Source of the DNA: Telluribacter humicola | GTDB taxonomy: Bacteria > Bacteroidota > Bacteroidia > Cytophagales > Spirosomataceae | Length of the DNA stretch: 64,000 nt | Assembly: GCF_017355935.1 (NCBI RefSeq) | Contig: NZ_JAFIQT010000003.1 | Span: 317,450-381,449, forward strand | Direction: 5' to 3' | In this document: positions 39,927-49,054 of the stretch, piece after piece | How the letters are laid out: every line of letters starts with the position of its first letter | How positions within the stretch are numbered: position 1 is the first letter of the stretch | The notes under the pieces: generated by a model | The model's database searches: none | Told to the model about the DNA's origin: nothing | The model's input: the letters and a program-made list of their open reading frames with translations, nothing else | Program-made: the position numbers and the translations under genes

Positions 39927-41267
39927 ATGGCAAAGAAGATCTTAACCGAATATATTAACGTTCCCGGCATTGACACCTTTGAGGTGTACCGCAAGCACGG
40001 GGGCTATACGGCTGTTGAGAAAGCGCTGAAAACCATGACTCCCGAAGAGGTAGTGGAAGAGGCGAAGAAATCAGGCGTGCGCGGACGAGGCGGTGCCGGA
40101 TTCCCGATGGGAATGAAGTGGAGCTTCCTGGCTAAGCCGGAAGGTGTACCCCGCTACCTCGTGTGTAACGCGGACGAGTCAGAGCCGGGTACCTTTAAGG
40201 ACCACCACCTGATGAAGGAGCTACCCCACCTACTTATAGAGGGGATGATCGTATCGAGCTTTGCGCTGGGTGCCCACAAATCGTTTATCTACGTACGGGG
40301 CGAGCTCATGTACGTGATCCGCATCCTGGAGAAAGCCATCGAAGAGGCCAAAGAAAAAGGCTTCCTGGGCAAGAATATCCTGGGTACAGGCTACGACCTG
40401 GAACTGGTAGTACAGCCCGGAGGTGGAGCTTATATTTGTGGGGAAGAAACAGCCCTATTGGAATCGCTGGAAGGAAAGCGTGGTAACCCGCGTAACAAGC
40501 CTCCTTTCCCTGCTATCAAGGGACTTTATCAGAGCCCTACGGTAGTAAATAACGTGGAGTCTATCTCCAACATGCCCTGGATCATCAACAACGGGGGCGA
40601 CGCCTATGCTGCCATCGGAGTGGGACGTAGTACCGGAACTAAGCTGATCTCGGCTTCGGGTCATATCCGGAAGCCCGGTGTATATGAAATTGAGCTGGGC
40701 GTGTCAGTAGATGAGTTCCTGAACTCGGATGAGTACTGCGGTGGTGTTCGTGACGGTCATTATCTGAAGGCGCTGGTAGCCGGAGGATCGTCGGTACCCA
40801 TACTGCCGGCTCACCTGATTACAAAGACTGCCAACGGTGAAGATCGTCTGATGACGTACGAGTCACTCTCGGACGGAGGCTTCGCCACCGGTTCGATGCT
40901 GGGCTCGGGTGGATTTATCGTATTTGACGAGACCGCTTGTATTGTACGCAATACCTGGAACTTCTCCCGCTTCTACCACCACGAGTCGTGCGGGCAGTGC
41001 AGCCCCTGCCGTGAAGGTACCGGCTGGATGGAGAAGGTGCTCCACCGTCTTGAGCACGGCCACGGTAGCATGCATGACATTGACCTGCTGGTAGATATAT
41101 CGAAGAAAATAGAAGGAAATACGATCTGTCCGCTCGGGGATGCGGCAGCCTGGCCGGTAGCCAGTGCCATTCGTCATTTCCGTGAAGAGTTTGAATGGCA
41201 CGTTACCCATCCGCACGAAGCTACTCAGCCTGGTGCAGTATACATGGGTTCAGCGGCCTTGGTGTAA
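39927..41267 (+). CDS. nuoF: NADH-quinone oxidoreductase subunit F
   Basis: A 446-residue 51-kDa-type subunit that binds NADH, FMN and [4Fe-4S] cluster N3. The NADH-binding GRGGAGFPMGMKW is at about residue 51, the FMN-binding NADESEPGTFKD near 78 and PGGGAYICGEETALLESLEG near 163. The cluster ligands are in ESCGQCSPCREGTG near 354 and the later CPLGDAA. It is the electron entry site of complex I. A 100-bp gap with low-complexity sequence separates it from nuoG. Confidence 0.98.
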   Translation: MAKKILTEYINVPGIDTFEVYRKHGGYTAVEKALKTMTPEEVVEEAKKSGVRGRGGAGFPMGMKWSFLAKPEGVPRYLVCNADESEPGTFKDHHLMKELPHLLIEGMIVSSFALGAHKSFIYVRGELMYVIRILEKAIEEAKEKGFLGKNILGTGYDLELVVQPGGGAYICGEETALLESLEGKRGNPRNKPPFPAIKGLYQSPTVVNNVESISNMPWIINNGGDAYAAIGVGRSTGTKLISASGHIRKPGVYEIELGVSVDEFLNSDEYCGGVRDGHYLKALVAGGSSVPILPAHLITKTANGEDRLMTYESLSDGGFATGSMLGSGGFIVFDETACIVRNTWNFSRFYHHESCGQCSPCREGTGWMEKVLHRLEHGHGSMHDIDLLVDISKKIEGNTICPLGDAAAWPVASAIRHFREEFEWHVTHPHEATQPGAVYMGSAALV

Positions 41268-41367
41268 TTTGAGTTAATTTTGAATGGGTGAATTAGTGGT
41301 TAAGTGAATATCAGAAGGATTTGTTATTCTCTCAATCAATCATTCTCTCAGTCACTCATTGAGAAAC

Positions 41368-42483
41368 ATGGAAGAGACCAAACCAAATCTGTTTAAAATA
41401 ACCTTCGACGGTATCGAAGTCGAAGTAGAGCCGGGTACTACCATCATGCAGGCAGCCCGTAAGATTGCCGAAGCGGACCGATCACACGATGCCCTGGTAC
41501 CTCCGGCGATGTGCTACTACGAGCCTCTGAAAGGAACGGGCGGAAAATGCCGCGCCTGTCTGGTAAAGGTAACACAAGGTTCTGCCAAGGATACGCGTCC
41601 CATGCCTAAACTGGTGCCTTCGTGCATTACGCAGGTACAGGATGGTATGGTAGTAGAAAATACCACTAACCCGGCCGTACTGGAAGCTCGCAAAGGTGTA
41701 GTAGAGTTCCTGCTCATCAACCACCCGCTGGACTGTCCCGTATGCGACCAGGCCGGTGAGTGCCACCTGCAGGACTTTGCTTATGAGCATGGAGCAGCCA
41801 AGACTCGCTACGAGGAAGAGCGCCGTACTTTTGATCGGCACGACCTGGGTCCTTATATCCAGCTGCACATGACGCGCTGTATCCTGTGCTACCGTTGTGT
41901 ATTCACCGCCGATCAGATTACGAACAAGCGGGTACACGGTGTTATGCACCGGGGCGATGCGGCCGAAATCAGTACTTATATTGAGAAAGCCATTGACAAC
42001 GATTTCTCCGGAAACGTCATTGATGTATGTCCCGTAGGAGCTCTGACGGATAAGACCTTCCGCTTCAAGAACCGTGTATGGTTTACCAAACCCGTGGATG
42101 CTCACCGCGACTGCCCTACCTGTAGCGGTAATGTGACGCTGTGGTATCGGGGTGAAGAGGTGATCCGGGTGACGGCTCGTAAGAACGAATGGGGTGAGGT
42201 AAAAGAGTTTATCTGCAACACCTGCCGCTTCGAGAAGAAGAATACCAGCGACTGGACCATCGAAGGACCTGCCAAGGTATTACGCAGCTCGGTGATCTCG
42301 GCGAATAAGTACCGGGCGGACCTGGTGAAGAAGCCTGACTTCGCTCTGAAGCTGGCTAACTCCCAATATAAGCCTATTGACGACAGCCGTTCGTATACGA
42401 CTGATCAGGACCAGATCCGTCAGTTGAGCATTGAGAATAATGACAAAGCCAACCACCGTTCACAGTTGGCCGACAAGAACTGA
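41368..42483 (+). CDS. nuoG: NADH-quinone oxidoreductase subunit G, short form
   Basis: A 371-residue iron-sulfur subunit. The N-terminal [2Fe-2S] ferredoxin domain (to about 90, MCYYEPLKGTGGKCRACLV) is followed by the His/Cys cluster region (HPLDCPVCDQAGECHLQDFA), a ferredoxin-like pair (TRCILCYRCVF and VIDVCPVGALTDKTF), and a short part of the molybdopterin-oxidoreductase Fe-S domain (CPTCSGNVTLWYRGEE, FICNTC). The large C-terminal molybdopterin-like domain of the 900-residue NuoG is absent, as is usual in Bacteroidota, so this is not a local truncation. ATG 41368 is chosen over TTG 41359. The C-terminal 30 residues are Gln/Asn-rich. Confidence 0.93.
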   Translation: MEETKPNLFKITFDGIEVEVEPGTTIMQAARKIAEADRSHDALVPPAMCYYEPLKGTGGKCRACLVKVTQGSAKDTRPMPKLVPSCITQVQDGMVVENTTNPAVLEARKGVVEFLLINHPLDCPVCDQAGECHLQDFAYEHGAAKTRYEEERRTFDRHDLGPYIQLHMTRCILCYRCVFTADQITNKRVHGVMHRGDAAEISTYIEKAIDNDFSGNVIDVCPVGALTDKTFRFKNRVWFTKPVDAHRDCPTCSGNVTLWYRGEEVIRVTARKNEWGEVKEFICNTCRFEKKNTSDWTIEGPAKVLRSSVISANKYRADLVKKPDFALKLANSQYKPIDDSRSYTTDQDQIRQLSIENNDKANHRSQLADKN

Positions 42484-42540
42484 TCCATCTACTAATAACC
42501 TATTCCGGAGGTACTAAGCTACCTCCGGCTGTATACAACC

Positions 42541-43620
42541 ATGGAACTAACAGAGTTCATTATTAAGGCCATTGTCATAGCAGTGATCTTCGGACTAACC
42601 CTCCTGATCGCTATGTACTCTACCTATGGCGAACGTAAAGTAGCGGCCTTCATTCAGGATCGTATTGGTCCTAACCGGGCGGGTCCGTTTGGAATGCTGC
42701 AGCCGCTGGCTGATGCCGGAAAGATGTTCTTCAAGGAAGACTTCATTCCTGCCCAGGCTAATAAGTGGCTGTTCATCGCCGGTCCTGCACTAGCTATGCT
42801 TACCGCTTTGATGGCGAGTGCCGTTATTCCCTTTGGGCATACGCTTCGCTATGATGGCGTAGAGGTGGCCGTACAGGCCGTAGAGGCTAACATCGGTATC
42901 CTATATATCTTCGGTGTAGTATCGCTGGGTGTATACGGAATCATGGTGGGAGGCTGGGCGTCTAACAACAAGTTCTCCCTGCTGGGTGCTATCCGGGCGG
43001 CGTCTCAGAACATCAGCTACGAAATAGCGATGGGTATGGCTATTGTAGCTATTCTGATGATGACCGGATCACTGTCCCTGCGTGAGATCGTAGATCAGCA
43101 GCACAGCGGTAACTGGAATATCTGGTATCAGCCACTCGGATTTATTATATTCATCACCTGTGCCTTCGCGGAGTGTAACCGTACACCCTTTGATCTCCCT
43201 GAATGTGAGACAGAGCTGGTAGGTGGCTACCACACGGAGTATAGTAGTATGAAGCTAGGTTTCTATCTGTTTGCTGAGTACATCAACATGTTTATTTCAT
43301 CTGCTGTGATTTCGGCACTGTACTTTGGTGGCTATAACTACCCTGGTATGGATTGGGTATACACCCAATTGACGGGTGCCTTCGGTGAAGTAGCCGGCCA
43401 CAATGCCGCTACACTAATCGGTACCGCGGTGTTCTTTGGTAAGGCGTTGTTCTTCGTATTCTTCTATATGTGGGTACGCTGGACACTACCACGCTTCCGC
43501 TACGACCAGCTCATGAACCTGGGCTGGAAGGGTCTGATCCCTCTGGCTATTCTTAATATTATCATCACAGGTACTGGAGTACTGTTCCTGGAGCCTTATT
43601 TTACGGCTCTGCTTAAGTAA
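42541..43620 (+). CDS. nuoH: NADH-quinone oxidoreductase subunit H
   Basis: A 359-residue membrane subunit with about eight helices. Conserved loops are YGERKVAAFIQDRIGPNRAG (about 28-47), the acidic AFAECNRTPFDLPECETELV region near 215 and the late RFRYDQLMNLGWKGLIPLA near 320. NuoH closes the bottom of the quinone chamber and couples redox chemistry to proton pumping. Start ATG 42541 lies 57 bp after nuoG. nuoI follows after 27 bp. Confidence 0.97.
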   Translation: MELTEFIIKAIVIAVIFGLTLLIAMYSTYGERKVAAFIQDRIGPNRAGPFGMLQPLADAGKMFFKEDFIPAQANKWLFIAGPALAMLTALMASAVIPFGHTLRYDGVEVAVQAVEANIGILYIFGVVSLGVYGIMVGGWASNNKFSLLGAIRAASQNISYEIAMGMAIVAILMMTGSLSLREIVDQQHSGNWNIWYQPLGFIIFITCAFAECNRTPFDLPECETELVGGYHTEYSSMKLGFYLFAEYINMFISSAVISALYFGGYNYPGMDWVYTQLTGAFGEVAGHNAATLIGTAVFFGKALFFVFFYMWVRWTLPRFRYDQLMNLGWKGLIPLAILNIIITGTGVLFLEPYFTALLK

Positions 43621-43647
43621 TCCCGTACCCTGCAAACATACATTGCC

Positions 43648-44241
43648 ATGCAGTTGACCAATCGCTCTAAGCAAGTTAGCAATAAAGAAATGACGCTGGC
43701 CGAAAAAGCCTACCTGCCTGCTATCGCGCAGGGGATGGCGATTACGATCAAGCATTTCTTCAAAAAGAAAGTAACTATACAGTACCCCGAGGTAAAGCGG
43801 TATCTGGGTCCCGTTTTCCGGGGACGTCACATCCTGAAGCGTGACGAGCAGGGACGCGAGCGCTGTACCGCCTGTGGGCTGTGCGCCGTAGCCTGTCCCG
43901 CCGAAGCTATCCAGATGGTGGCCTCCGAGCGTGAGAAGGGTGAAGAGCATCTGTACCGTGAAGAAAAATACGCGGCAGTATACGAAGTAAATATGCTGCG
44001 TTGTATCTTCTGCGGACTGTGCGAAGAAGCCTGTCCCAAGCAAGCTGTATACCTGCGTCACGACGAAATGGTACCCGTCTTTGTTGAGCGTGATCAGGTA
44101 ATATGGGGTAAGGATATGCTCGTAGAGGACATGAACAATCGCTACAAGCGCGAAGCCTGGACCAAAGAAGAAGCCCGCCTGCTGGATGAGAAAAAAGCCA
44201 GAGGTGAAGTTTCGAACGTTGAGCCACGGGCTATTCCCTGA
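43648..44241 (+). CDS. nuoI: NADH-quinone oxidoreductase subunit I
   Basis: A 197-residue ferredoxin-like subunit with two complete [4Fe-4S] motifs, CTACGLCAVACP (about residue 73) and CIFCGLCEEACP (about 115), carrying clusters N6a and N6b. The N-terminal 30 residues form the membrane-associated helix (AIAQGMAITIKHFF). The C-terminal 35 residues are charged and variable. A 66-bp gap with a possible internal promoter separates it from nuoJ. Confidence 0.97.
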   Translation: MQLTNRSKQVSNKEMTLAEKAYLPAIAQGMAITIKHFFKKKVTIQYPEVKRYLGPVFRGRHILKRDEQGRERCTACGLCAVACPAEAIQMVASEREKGEEHLYREEKYAAVYEVNMLRCIFCGLCEEACPKQAVYLRHDEMVPVFVERDQVIWGKDMLVEDMNNRYKREAWTKEEARLLDEKKARGEVSNVEPRAIP

Positions 44242-44256
44242 ATCTAACTAATTTTA

Positions 44257-44264
44257 TACCTTTG
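44257..44264 (+). promoter_or_regulatory. Possible internal -7 element before nuoJ
   Basis: TACCTTTG, an exact TAnnTTTG match in the nuoI-nuoJ gap, followed by a GC-rich CCGCGCGG palindrome. No -33 box seen; it could be chance. Confidence 0.3.
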
Positions 44265-44307
44265 CCGCGCGGTAGTCGCCGCCCCGGAAAGTGACTATTA
44301 CCTGTTT

Positions 44308-44826
44308 ATGAATCCGACGCTATCGATTTTTTATTTCCTGTCGTTTCTGACAGTGCTCAGTGCCCTCATGGTGGTTTTCTCGCGTAGCCCCATTCACAGT
44401 GTACTCTACCTGATTCTGACGTTCTTCTGTCTGACGGGTCACTACATCCTGCTGAATGCGCAGTTTCTGGCGGCGGTAAATATTATCGTGTACGCCGGAG
44501 CGATCATGGTACTCTTCCTCTTTGTGATCATGTTCCTGAACATGAAGAAAGAAGATGAGGAAGCCAAGACCAACCTGACCAAGATAGCTGCGATGATCGT
44601 AGCAGGTACTCTGTTCGTGATCTTGTTCGGAGCGTACCGCAAGTCTATCATTGGCGCGTACAACCCTTATGAGTACAACTCGCAGGTAGGTATGGTGGAG
44701 AGCCTGGGAGCCGTGCTATTCAGAGACTACCTGCTGCCTTTTGAGCTGGCGTCGGTGCTTTTCCTTATAGCGATGACCGGTGCTGTGATGCTGGGTAGAC
44801 GCGAAGTGGGAGAGCGTCATTTCTAA
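44308..44826 (+). CDS. nuoJ: NADH-quinone oxidoreductase subunit J
   Basis: A 172-residue membrane subunit with five helices. The family motif YAGAIMVLFLFVIMFLNM (about residues 61-78) and the first helices (FFLSFLTVLSALMVVFSRSP, HSVLYLILTFFCL) are clear. It forms part of the proton path next to NuoH. The operon ends here with a strong terminator; nuoK, L, M and N do not follow. Confidence 0.96.
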   Translation: MNPTLSIFYFLSFLTVLSALMVVFSRSPIHSVLYLILTFFCLTGHYILLNAQFLAAVNIIVYAGAIMVLFLFVIMFLNMKKEDEEAKTNLTKIAAMIVAGTLFVILFGAYRKSIIGAYNPYEYNSQVGMVESLGAVLFRDYLLPFELASVLFLIAMTGAVMLGRREVGERHF

Positions 44827-44856
44827 CAATTGACCCTGTACCTGTTTGCATAGTTT

Positions 44857-44892
44857 GCGGGGCTGGCCTAAGTGGCCAGTCCCGCTTTTTTT
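44857..44892 (+). terminator. Intrinsic terminator of the nuo operon
   Basis: GCGGGGCTGGCC (44857-44868) pairs with GGCCAGTCCCGC (44874-44885, one G-T), with a 5-nt loop and seven T. It shows that the transcription unit truly stops after nuoJ. Confidence 0.92.
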
Positions 44893-44965
44893 GCTTTTGG
44901 GAGTAATTATAGGATTCAGGCTTTGATTGAAAACGTCAGATGTTATATCTATACATATACCACCT

Positions 44966-45022
44966 GCCCTACTTTTCTCCCTTAATTCCTTCCTCCTTTC
45001 TTACCTTTTCTACTTTCCTCCC
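44966..45022 (+). repeat. Polypyrimidine tract overlapping the GMC oxidoreductase 3' end
   Basis: TTTTCTCCCTTAATTCCTTC, CTCCTTTCTTACC, then TTTTCTACTTTCCTCCC on the plus strand. It resembles the tracts at 11697 and 15599 and encodes the last residues of the minus-strand gene ([15 protein letters not shown]). Confidence 0.65.
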
Positions 45023-46612
45023 TAGTACCAGATCCGCCCCTTTCTCCCCGATCATAATAACAGCTGCGTTGGTATTGCCCGCGATGATACGCGGCATGAT
45101 GGAGGCATCCACCAACCGCAGCCCCTCTATCCCATGCACCCGCAGCTCTGAGTCCACTACGGCCATCTCATCATGCCCCATCTTACAGGTACCAACCGGA
45201 TGATACACCGTTTCCATAACCTTTTTGATGTGCAGTAGTATGGCTTCATCCGAACTCTGGTCAGGCGGAGTAATGATTTGGGTACGAAATGCATCCAGCG
45301 CTTCCGCTCTCATTACCTCAAGAGCCCGACGGGTACCCTTGATGAGTGTTTTAACATCGTCTTCCTCTGACAAAAAGTTAGGCTGTATTACCGGAGCATC
45401 CAGGGGGCTAGATGAGCGCAAGCCAACGTATCCACGGCTCTTAGGCTTCAGGATGGTAGGCAGGATGGTAAAGCCATTGGTACGGGGGTAGGTACTGGCA
45501 TCGTAAAAATCAGGTTTGTAGTCATTGCCAATGTGAATAGGCGCGAAGTGGAGCTGAAAGTCCACCGGGTCCGGACTGTCGGTCAGCTTCAGAAAAGCAT
45601 TAGCCTCCAGGGGGCTGGTCGTGAACATTCCCTTCTTGAACAGGAGGTAGTTGAGTATCCCCAGCACCTGATTGTGTGGCTTGAGGTAATGGTTAGCGGT
45701 AGGTACGGTAGTCAGGGCACTCACCGATAGAAACAGGTGATCCTGCAGGTTCTTCCCTACTCCCGGCAGGTGCTTCCTGACGGGGATCTGGTGTTTTCTT
45801 AATTCATCCGCATCACCAATGCCCGACAGCATCAGGAGCTGAGGCGAGTTAAACGATCCTGCCGAAAGGATAACTTCCCGGGAGGCGTAAGCTACTTGAG
45901 TACTTTTTCCAGTAATAAATTCGACGCCAACCGCCCGGTCATTTTTGATCAGTACCTGTCTGGTGTGGGCGTGAGTAATGACTTTCAGGTTAGGGCGCTG
46001 CAGTACCGGCTTCAGAAAGGCTCCCGCCGTACTATGCCGCTTCTGATCTTTAATTGTAAACTGAAACAGCCCGGCCCCCAACTGCTCCGCTCCATTAAAA
46101 TCAGGATTGGCCGGAAGACCGCTTTGAATACAGGCCTCTACGAACGCATCCGCAACGGGTGTTCGGAATCGTTGGGCGAAGGTAATATTGAGAGGCCCCT
46201 GCTGACCATGGTACGAGTCAAGGATCTGTTCATTATGCTCTGAGCGGGTAAAGTACGGCAGTACCTCCTCATAGCTCCAGCCGGTATTTCCCAGCGCTGC
46301 CCATTCGTCGTAGTCGGCCCGGTTACCCCGCACATACGCCATCGCGTTGATAGAACTGCATCCGCCCAGTGTCTTGCCCCGCGGCAGGTACATCCGTCGG
46401 TCCAGCACGTGCTTCTGCGGTTCAGTAAAGAAGCCCCAGTCGACCTCGGACCGGCTAAGGCGAGAATAAGCGGCCGGAATCCGGATCTCCAGCTTGGTAT
46501 CGGGGCCTCCTGCTTCCAGCAGTAACACCGTCACCGCCGGGTCCGCCGAAAGCCGATTGGCCAGTACACAACCAGCCGAGCCAGCACCCACGATGATGTA
46601 GTCGTATTTCAT
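44969..46612 (-). CDS. GMC-family FAD-dependent oxidoreductase
   Basis: A 547-residue flavoenzyme of the glucose-methanol-choline family, close in type to BetA-like choline/alcohol dehydrogenases. FAD-binding Rossmann motif [18 protein letters not shown] is at residues 4-21, GMC signature 1 is in [19 protein letters not shown] (about 80), and signature 2 is in [15 protein letters not shown] (about 252). The catalytic region is [10 protein letters not shown] near 470, with [15 protein letters not shown] at the end of the FAD domain. The alcohol substrate cannot be inferred. It lies alone on the minus strand, convergent with the nuo operon. The basic C-terminal tail ([11 protein letters not shown]) is encoded by a low-complexity polypyrimidine tract and may be a recent extension. 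Confidence 0.92.
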   Translation of the reverse strand: MKYDYIIVGAGSAGCVLANRLSADPAVTVLLLEAGGPDTKLEIRIPAAYSRLSRSEVDWGFFTEPQKHVLDRRMYLPRGKTLGGCSSINAMAYVRGNRADYDEWAALGNTGWSYEEVLPYFTRSEHNEQILDSYHGQQGPLNITFAQRFRTPVADAFVEACIQSGLPANPDFNGAEQLGAGLFQFTIKDQKRHSTAGAFLKPVLQRPNLKVITHAHTRQVLIKNDRAVGVEFITGKSTQVAYASREVILSAGSFNSPQLLMLSGIGDADELRKHQIPVRKHLPGVGKNLQDHLFLSVSALTTVPTANHYLKPHNQVLGILNYLLFKKGMFTTSPLEANAFLKLTDSPDPVDFQLHFAPIHIGNDYKPDFYDASTYPRTNGFTILPTILKPKSRGYVGLRSSSPLDAPVIQPNFLSEEDDVKTLIKGTRRALEVMRAEALDAFRTQIITPPDQSSDEAILLHIKKVMETVYHPVGTCKMGHDEMAVVDSELRVHGIEGLRLVDASIMPRIIAGNTNAAVIMIGEKGADLVLGRKVEKVRKEEGIKGEK

Positions 46613-46849
46613 AGCTTCATGAGAGTTTTAGATGGGTTTACACTATTCGCTGTACCTACCAGCGAACCACATTAATTTACCATTAAATCATAGATTGTAC
46701 ACATAAAATTCTGGTATTTTACATGCTTTGCAAAAACAGCACTCTCTTTCTATAGTTTTTGAAATGAGGTGTACCCTAAAATCGTTTGTTTTATCAGGCA
46801 ACACCGGTATTGTCTGACTAAGTAGTATGTATATAAGTAGCAGTAACTG

Positions 46850-47650
46850 ATGAAGCAACGACATATCTGGTACGTCCTGCTGGCCAACGGCTTGTTCGCA
46901 ACAATAGCCAATCTGTTGTTCCTGATCGATGGCATCCAGCAACTGTGGAAAATTCTGTGGCAAAGCCTCCTGTATGGAATGGTCGTATACGCTTTTCAGA
47001 TCGCCCTGACGTACTACCTCATTCAGAAATACGCCTCCCGCTCCTGGCTGTATCAGCCTTTCAAAGCTAAGGCCTGGGCAGTCGGCTTGGGTGTAAGTTT
47101 AGGCATCTGGCTTCTTTATACCGGCGTCTATTGGTTTAAGCACTCAACTAACCTCCTGTTTCCTAACTCGTCCGGGAGCTTCATCCGCTTCCTTTCGGTT
47201 TTTCTTTTTAACTCACTGCCCGGTGCACTCATTGAGGAGTATCTTTTCAGGTACCTTCCGGTTCGGTACGTCGAAAGCAAAAGGCTGGATAAATCTAAGG
47301 CGTGGCTCCTGTACCTGGGCGTTCTGATCCTATTTACACTGGTGCATATACCCGCTTATATCCTCCGCGACCAGGTACCGCTCTCGGCGCTCTGGAGTCC
47401 CTTCTCGATGGGAATCGCTTTTTTCTTTGTCTACCACACCACCCGCAACCTTCCCTTTGCGGCCCTTTTTCACGCTTTTACCAATAATTCGTGGTTTATC
47501 TACGGCCCCAGTAAAAATACCGATTACTCTATTGTGATCCTGGTTAGTATTGTCTGGCTTATGCTGCGCATCTGGCAAAAGCAGCGGGAATACAAGCTAA
47601 AGGTTCTTGAAGAACTTGAGAGCTCTCAACTCGAGCGCCAGCCGGAGTAA
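46850..47650 (+). CDS. CPBP-family intramembrane metalloprotease
   Basis: A 266-residue protein with about eight membrane helices and the three CPBP (CAAX protease/bacteriocin-processing, Abi) motifs: E129-E130-x3-R134 (IEEYLFRYL), H166 in FTLVHIP, and H208-x3-N212 (FHAFTNN). Members cleave prenylated or small peptides in the membrane or serve bacteriocin self-immunity; the substrate here is unknown. The C-terminal 30 residues are charged and cytoplasmic. It is a single gene with GDPD 84 bp downstream. No promoter match was recognised in the 237 bp upstream. Confidence 0.88.
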   Translation: MKQRHIWYVLLANGLFATIANLLFLIDGIQQLWKILWQSLLYGMVVYAFQIALTYYLIQKYASRSWLYQPFKAKAWAVGLGVSLGIWLLYTGVYWFKHSTNLLFPNSSGSFIRFLSVFLFNSLPGALIEEYLFRYLPVRYVESKRLDKSKAWLLYLGVLILFTLVHIPAYILRDQVPLSALWSPFSMGIAFFFVYHTTRNLPFAALFHAFTNNSWFIYGPSKNTDYSIVILVSIVWLMLRIWQKQREYKLKVLEELESSQLERQPE

Positions 47651-47734
47651 CCCCTCCATCCTTTACAAAATAGTAACAGTTTCATCTTTATTTTTTATAG
47701 TAAATTGCGTCCATCACCTACCCTTACTGTACCC

Positions 47735-48514
47735 ATGAAAAGAACCCTATTGATTGCCGCGCTAGGTCTGACTACACTTGCCTTTCTTCAGAGTATGATC
47801 GCTACTAAGAAAAAGACTAATAAAGTAATAGCTCATCGCGGTGCCTGGAAAAATACCGGTGCCCCCCAAAACACAATTGCTTCCTTACAGCATGCCATCA
47901 AGCTTGGCTGCTACGGTAGTGAGTTTGATGTACATATGTCAGCCGACTCGGTACTGGTTATCAACCATGACCACACCATACAGGGGGTAGCTCTGGAGAC
48001 AACTCCGGCGGCTCAGCTTTCGGCTATCAAACTGAGTAACGGCGAGCCACTACCCACGCTGGAAGCTTATCTGAACGAAGGTAAAAAGCAGAAACGTACG
48101 CGGCTCATCCTGGAAATAAAAGCTTCACAACTCGGGAAAGAGCGCTCGCTGGCGCTGGCTCAGAAGTGTGTGGAGATGGTCCGCAAAACAAAGACCCGTA
48201 GCCTGGTCGACTACATCAGCTTTGACTACGATGTATGTAAGAAGGTAAAGGAACTGGATCCGGCCGCGCAGGTAGCCTACCTCAATGGCGATAAAACGCC
48301 GGAGCAGGTAGCAGCAGACGGCCTGTACGGACTGGACTACCACTACAGCGTCTACAAGAAGAATGAAAACTGGATCAAGGAAGCGCAACAAAAAGGCCTG
48401 ACCCTGAACGCATGGACCGTTAACGACCGCAGCCTGATGGATTGGTTCCTGGAACGAAACGTGGACTTCATCACTACGGACCAGCCGGAACTACTACTGG
48501 AAATTACGCAGTAA
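47735..48514 (+). CDS. Glycerophosphodiester phosphodiesterase
   Basis: A 259-residue GDPD, probably exported (N-terminal hydrophobic KRTLLIAALGLTTLAFLQSM). The TIM-barrel active-site residues are visible: H34-R35 in IAHRGAWKN, E and D in GSEFDVHMSADS, and the general acid His in VINHDHTIQG. The late block NAWTVNDRSLMDWFLERNVD then FITTDQPE is the usual GDPD end. It hydrolyses glycerophosphodiesters to glycerol-3-phosphate and an alcohol. ATG 47735 is chosen; the TTG at 47705 would disrupt the signal sequence. It is convergent with the NlpC/P60 gene. Confidence 0.93.
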   Translation: MKRTLLIAALGLTTLAFLQSMIATKKKTNKVIAHRGAWKNTGAPQNTIASLQHAIKLGCYGSEFDVHMSADSVLVINHDHTIQGVALETTPAAQLSAIKLSNGEPLPTLEAYLNEGKKQKRTRLILEIKASQLGKERSLALAQKCVEMVRKTKTRSLVDYISFDYDVCKKVKELDPAAQVAYLNGDKTPEQVAADGLYGLDYHYSVYKKNENWIKEAQQKGLTLNAWTVNDRSLMDWFLERNVDFITTDQPELLLEITQ

Positions 48515-48538
48515 GGAGCCTAACGGACAACGGAGTTC

Positions 48539-49054
48539 TTACTCCTCGTCGTCCTGAGTCAGGATACGGCGGATAGCCAGAAAACGGTTACGGTAGTACT
48601 GGGACTGGAGCAGGTCGTAGCGGATACCTCCTTTGAAGGCCGAGTGAATAAAACGGACATAGCCAGGAGTCACTTCGGTGATAATACCCACATGCCCTAC
48701 CTGGGCGCTTTTAGTATTTTGTCCTTTGAAAAAGATCAGATCGCCGGGGCGTGCCTCGGCGATTTCTATTTCTTTGCCTTTATCAGCCTGCGCCGCACTC
48801 GAATGAGGCAGGGAGAATCCCCAGTTAGAGAATATATAGCGAACAAAGCCCGAGCAATCAAATCCTTTTCTGGAAGCTCCTCCCCGGCGGTAAGGAATAT
48901 GCAGATGGCGTTCGGCGAAGTTGATAAGTGACTCTATCATACCGGTAGTTTCGGAAGTAGAGGTGCTGGTTGACTGTGCCTGTACCGGCTCAGCCAGTGC
49001 TGTTCCTACCCAGGCGATGAGGCCCAGGAGCATTACTTTAACAGAACTTTTCAT
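48539..49054 (-). CDS. Exported NlpC/P60 (C40) cysteine peptidase
   Basis: A 171-residue peptidoglycan endopeptidase with a signal peptide (MKSSVKVMLLGLIAWVGTAL, cleavage near VQAQS). The NlpC/P60 domain spans about residues 38-165: catalytic C67 in FDCSGFVRYIF, H121 in VGHVGIITE and the third polar residue H137 in FIHSAFKGG. It cuts stem-peptide bonds, typically gamma-D-Glu-meso-DAP. A short Ser/Thr-rich linker follows the signal. There is no cell-wall-binding domain. Convergent with the GDPD gene 24 bp away. Confidence 0.93.
   Translation of the reverse strand: MKSSVKVMLLGLIAWVGTALAEPVQAQSTSTSTSETTGMIESLINFAERHLHIPYRRGGASRKGFDCSGFVRYIFSNWGFSLPHSSAAQADKGKEIEIAEARPGDLIFFKGQNTKSAQVGHVGIITEVTPGYVRFIHSAFKGGIRYDLLQSQYYRNRFLAIRRILTQDDEE

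Noticed and set aside
41368-42483. Truncated nuoG pseudogene
   Set aside because: The short form without the molybdopterin-like domain is usual in Bacteroidota and all Fe-S cysteines of the N-terminal part are present.
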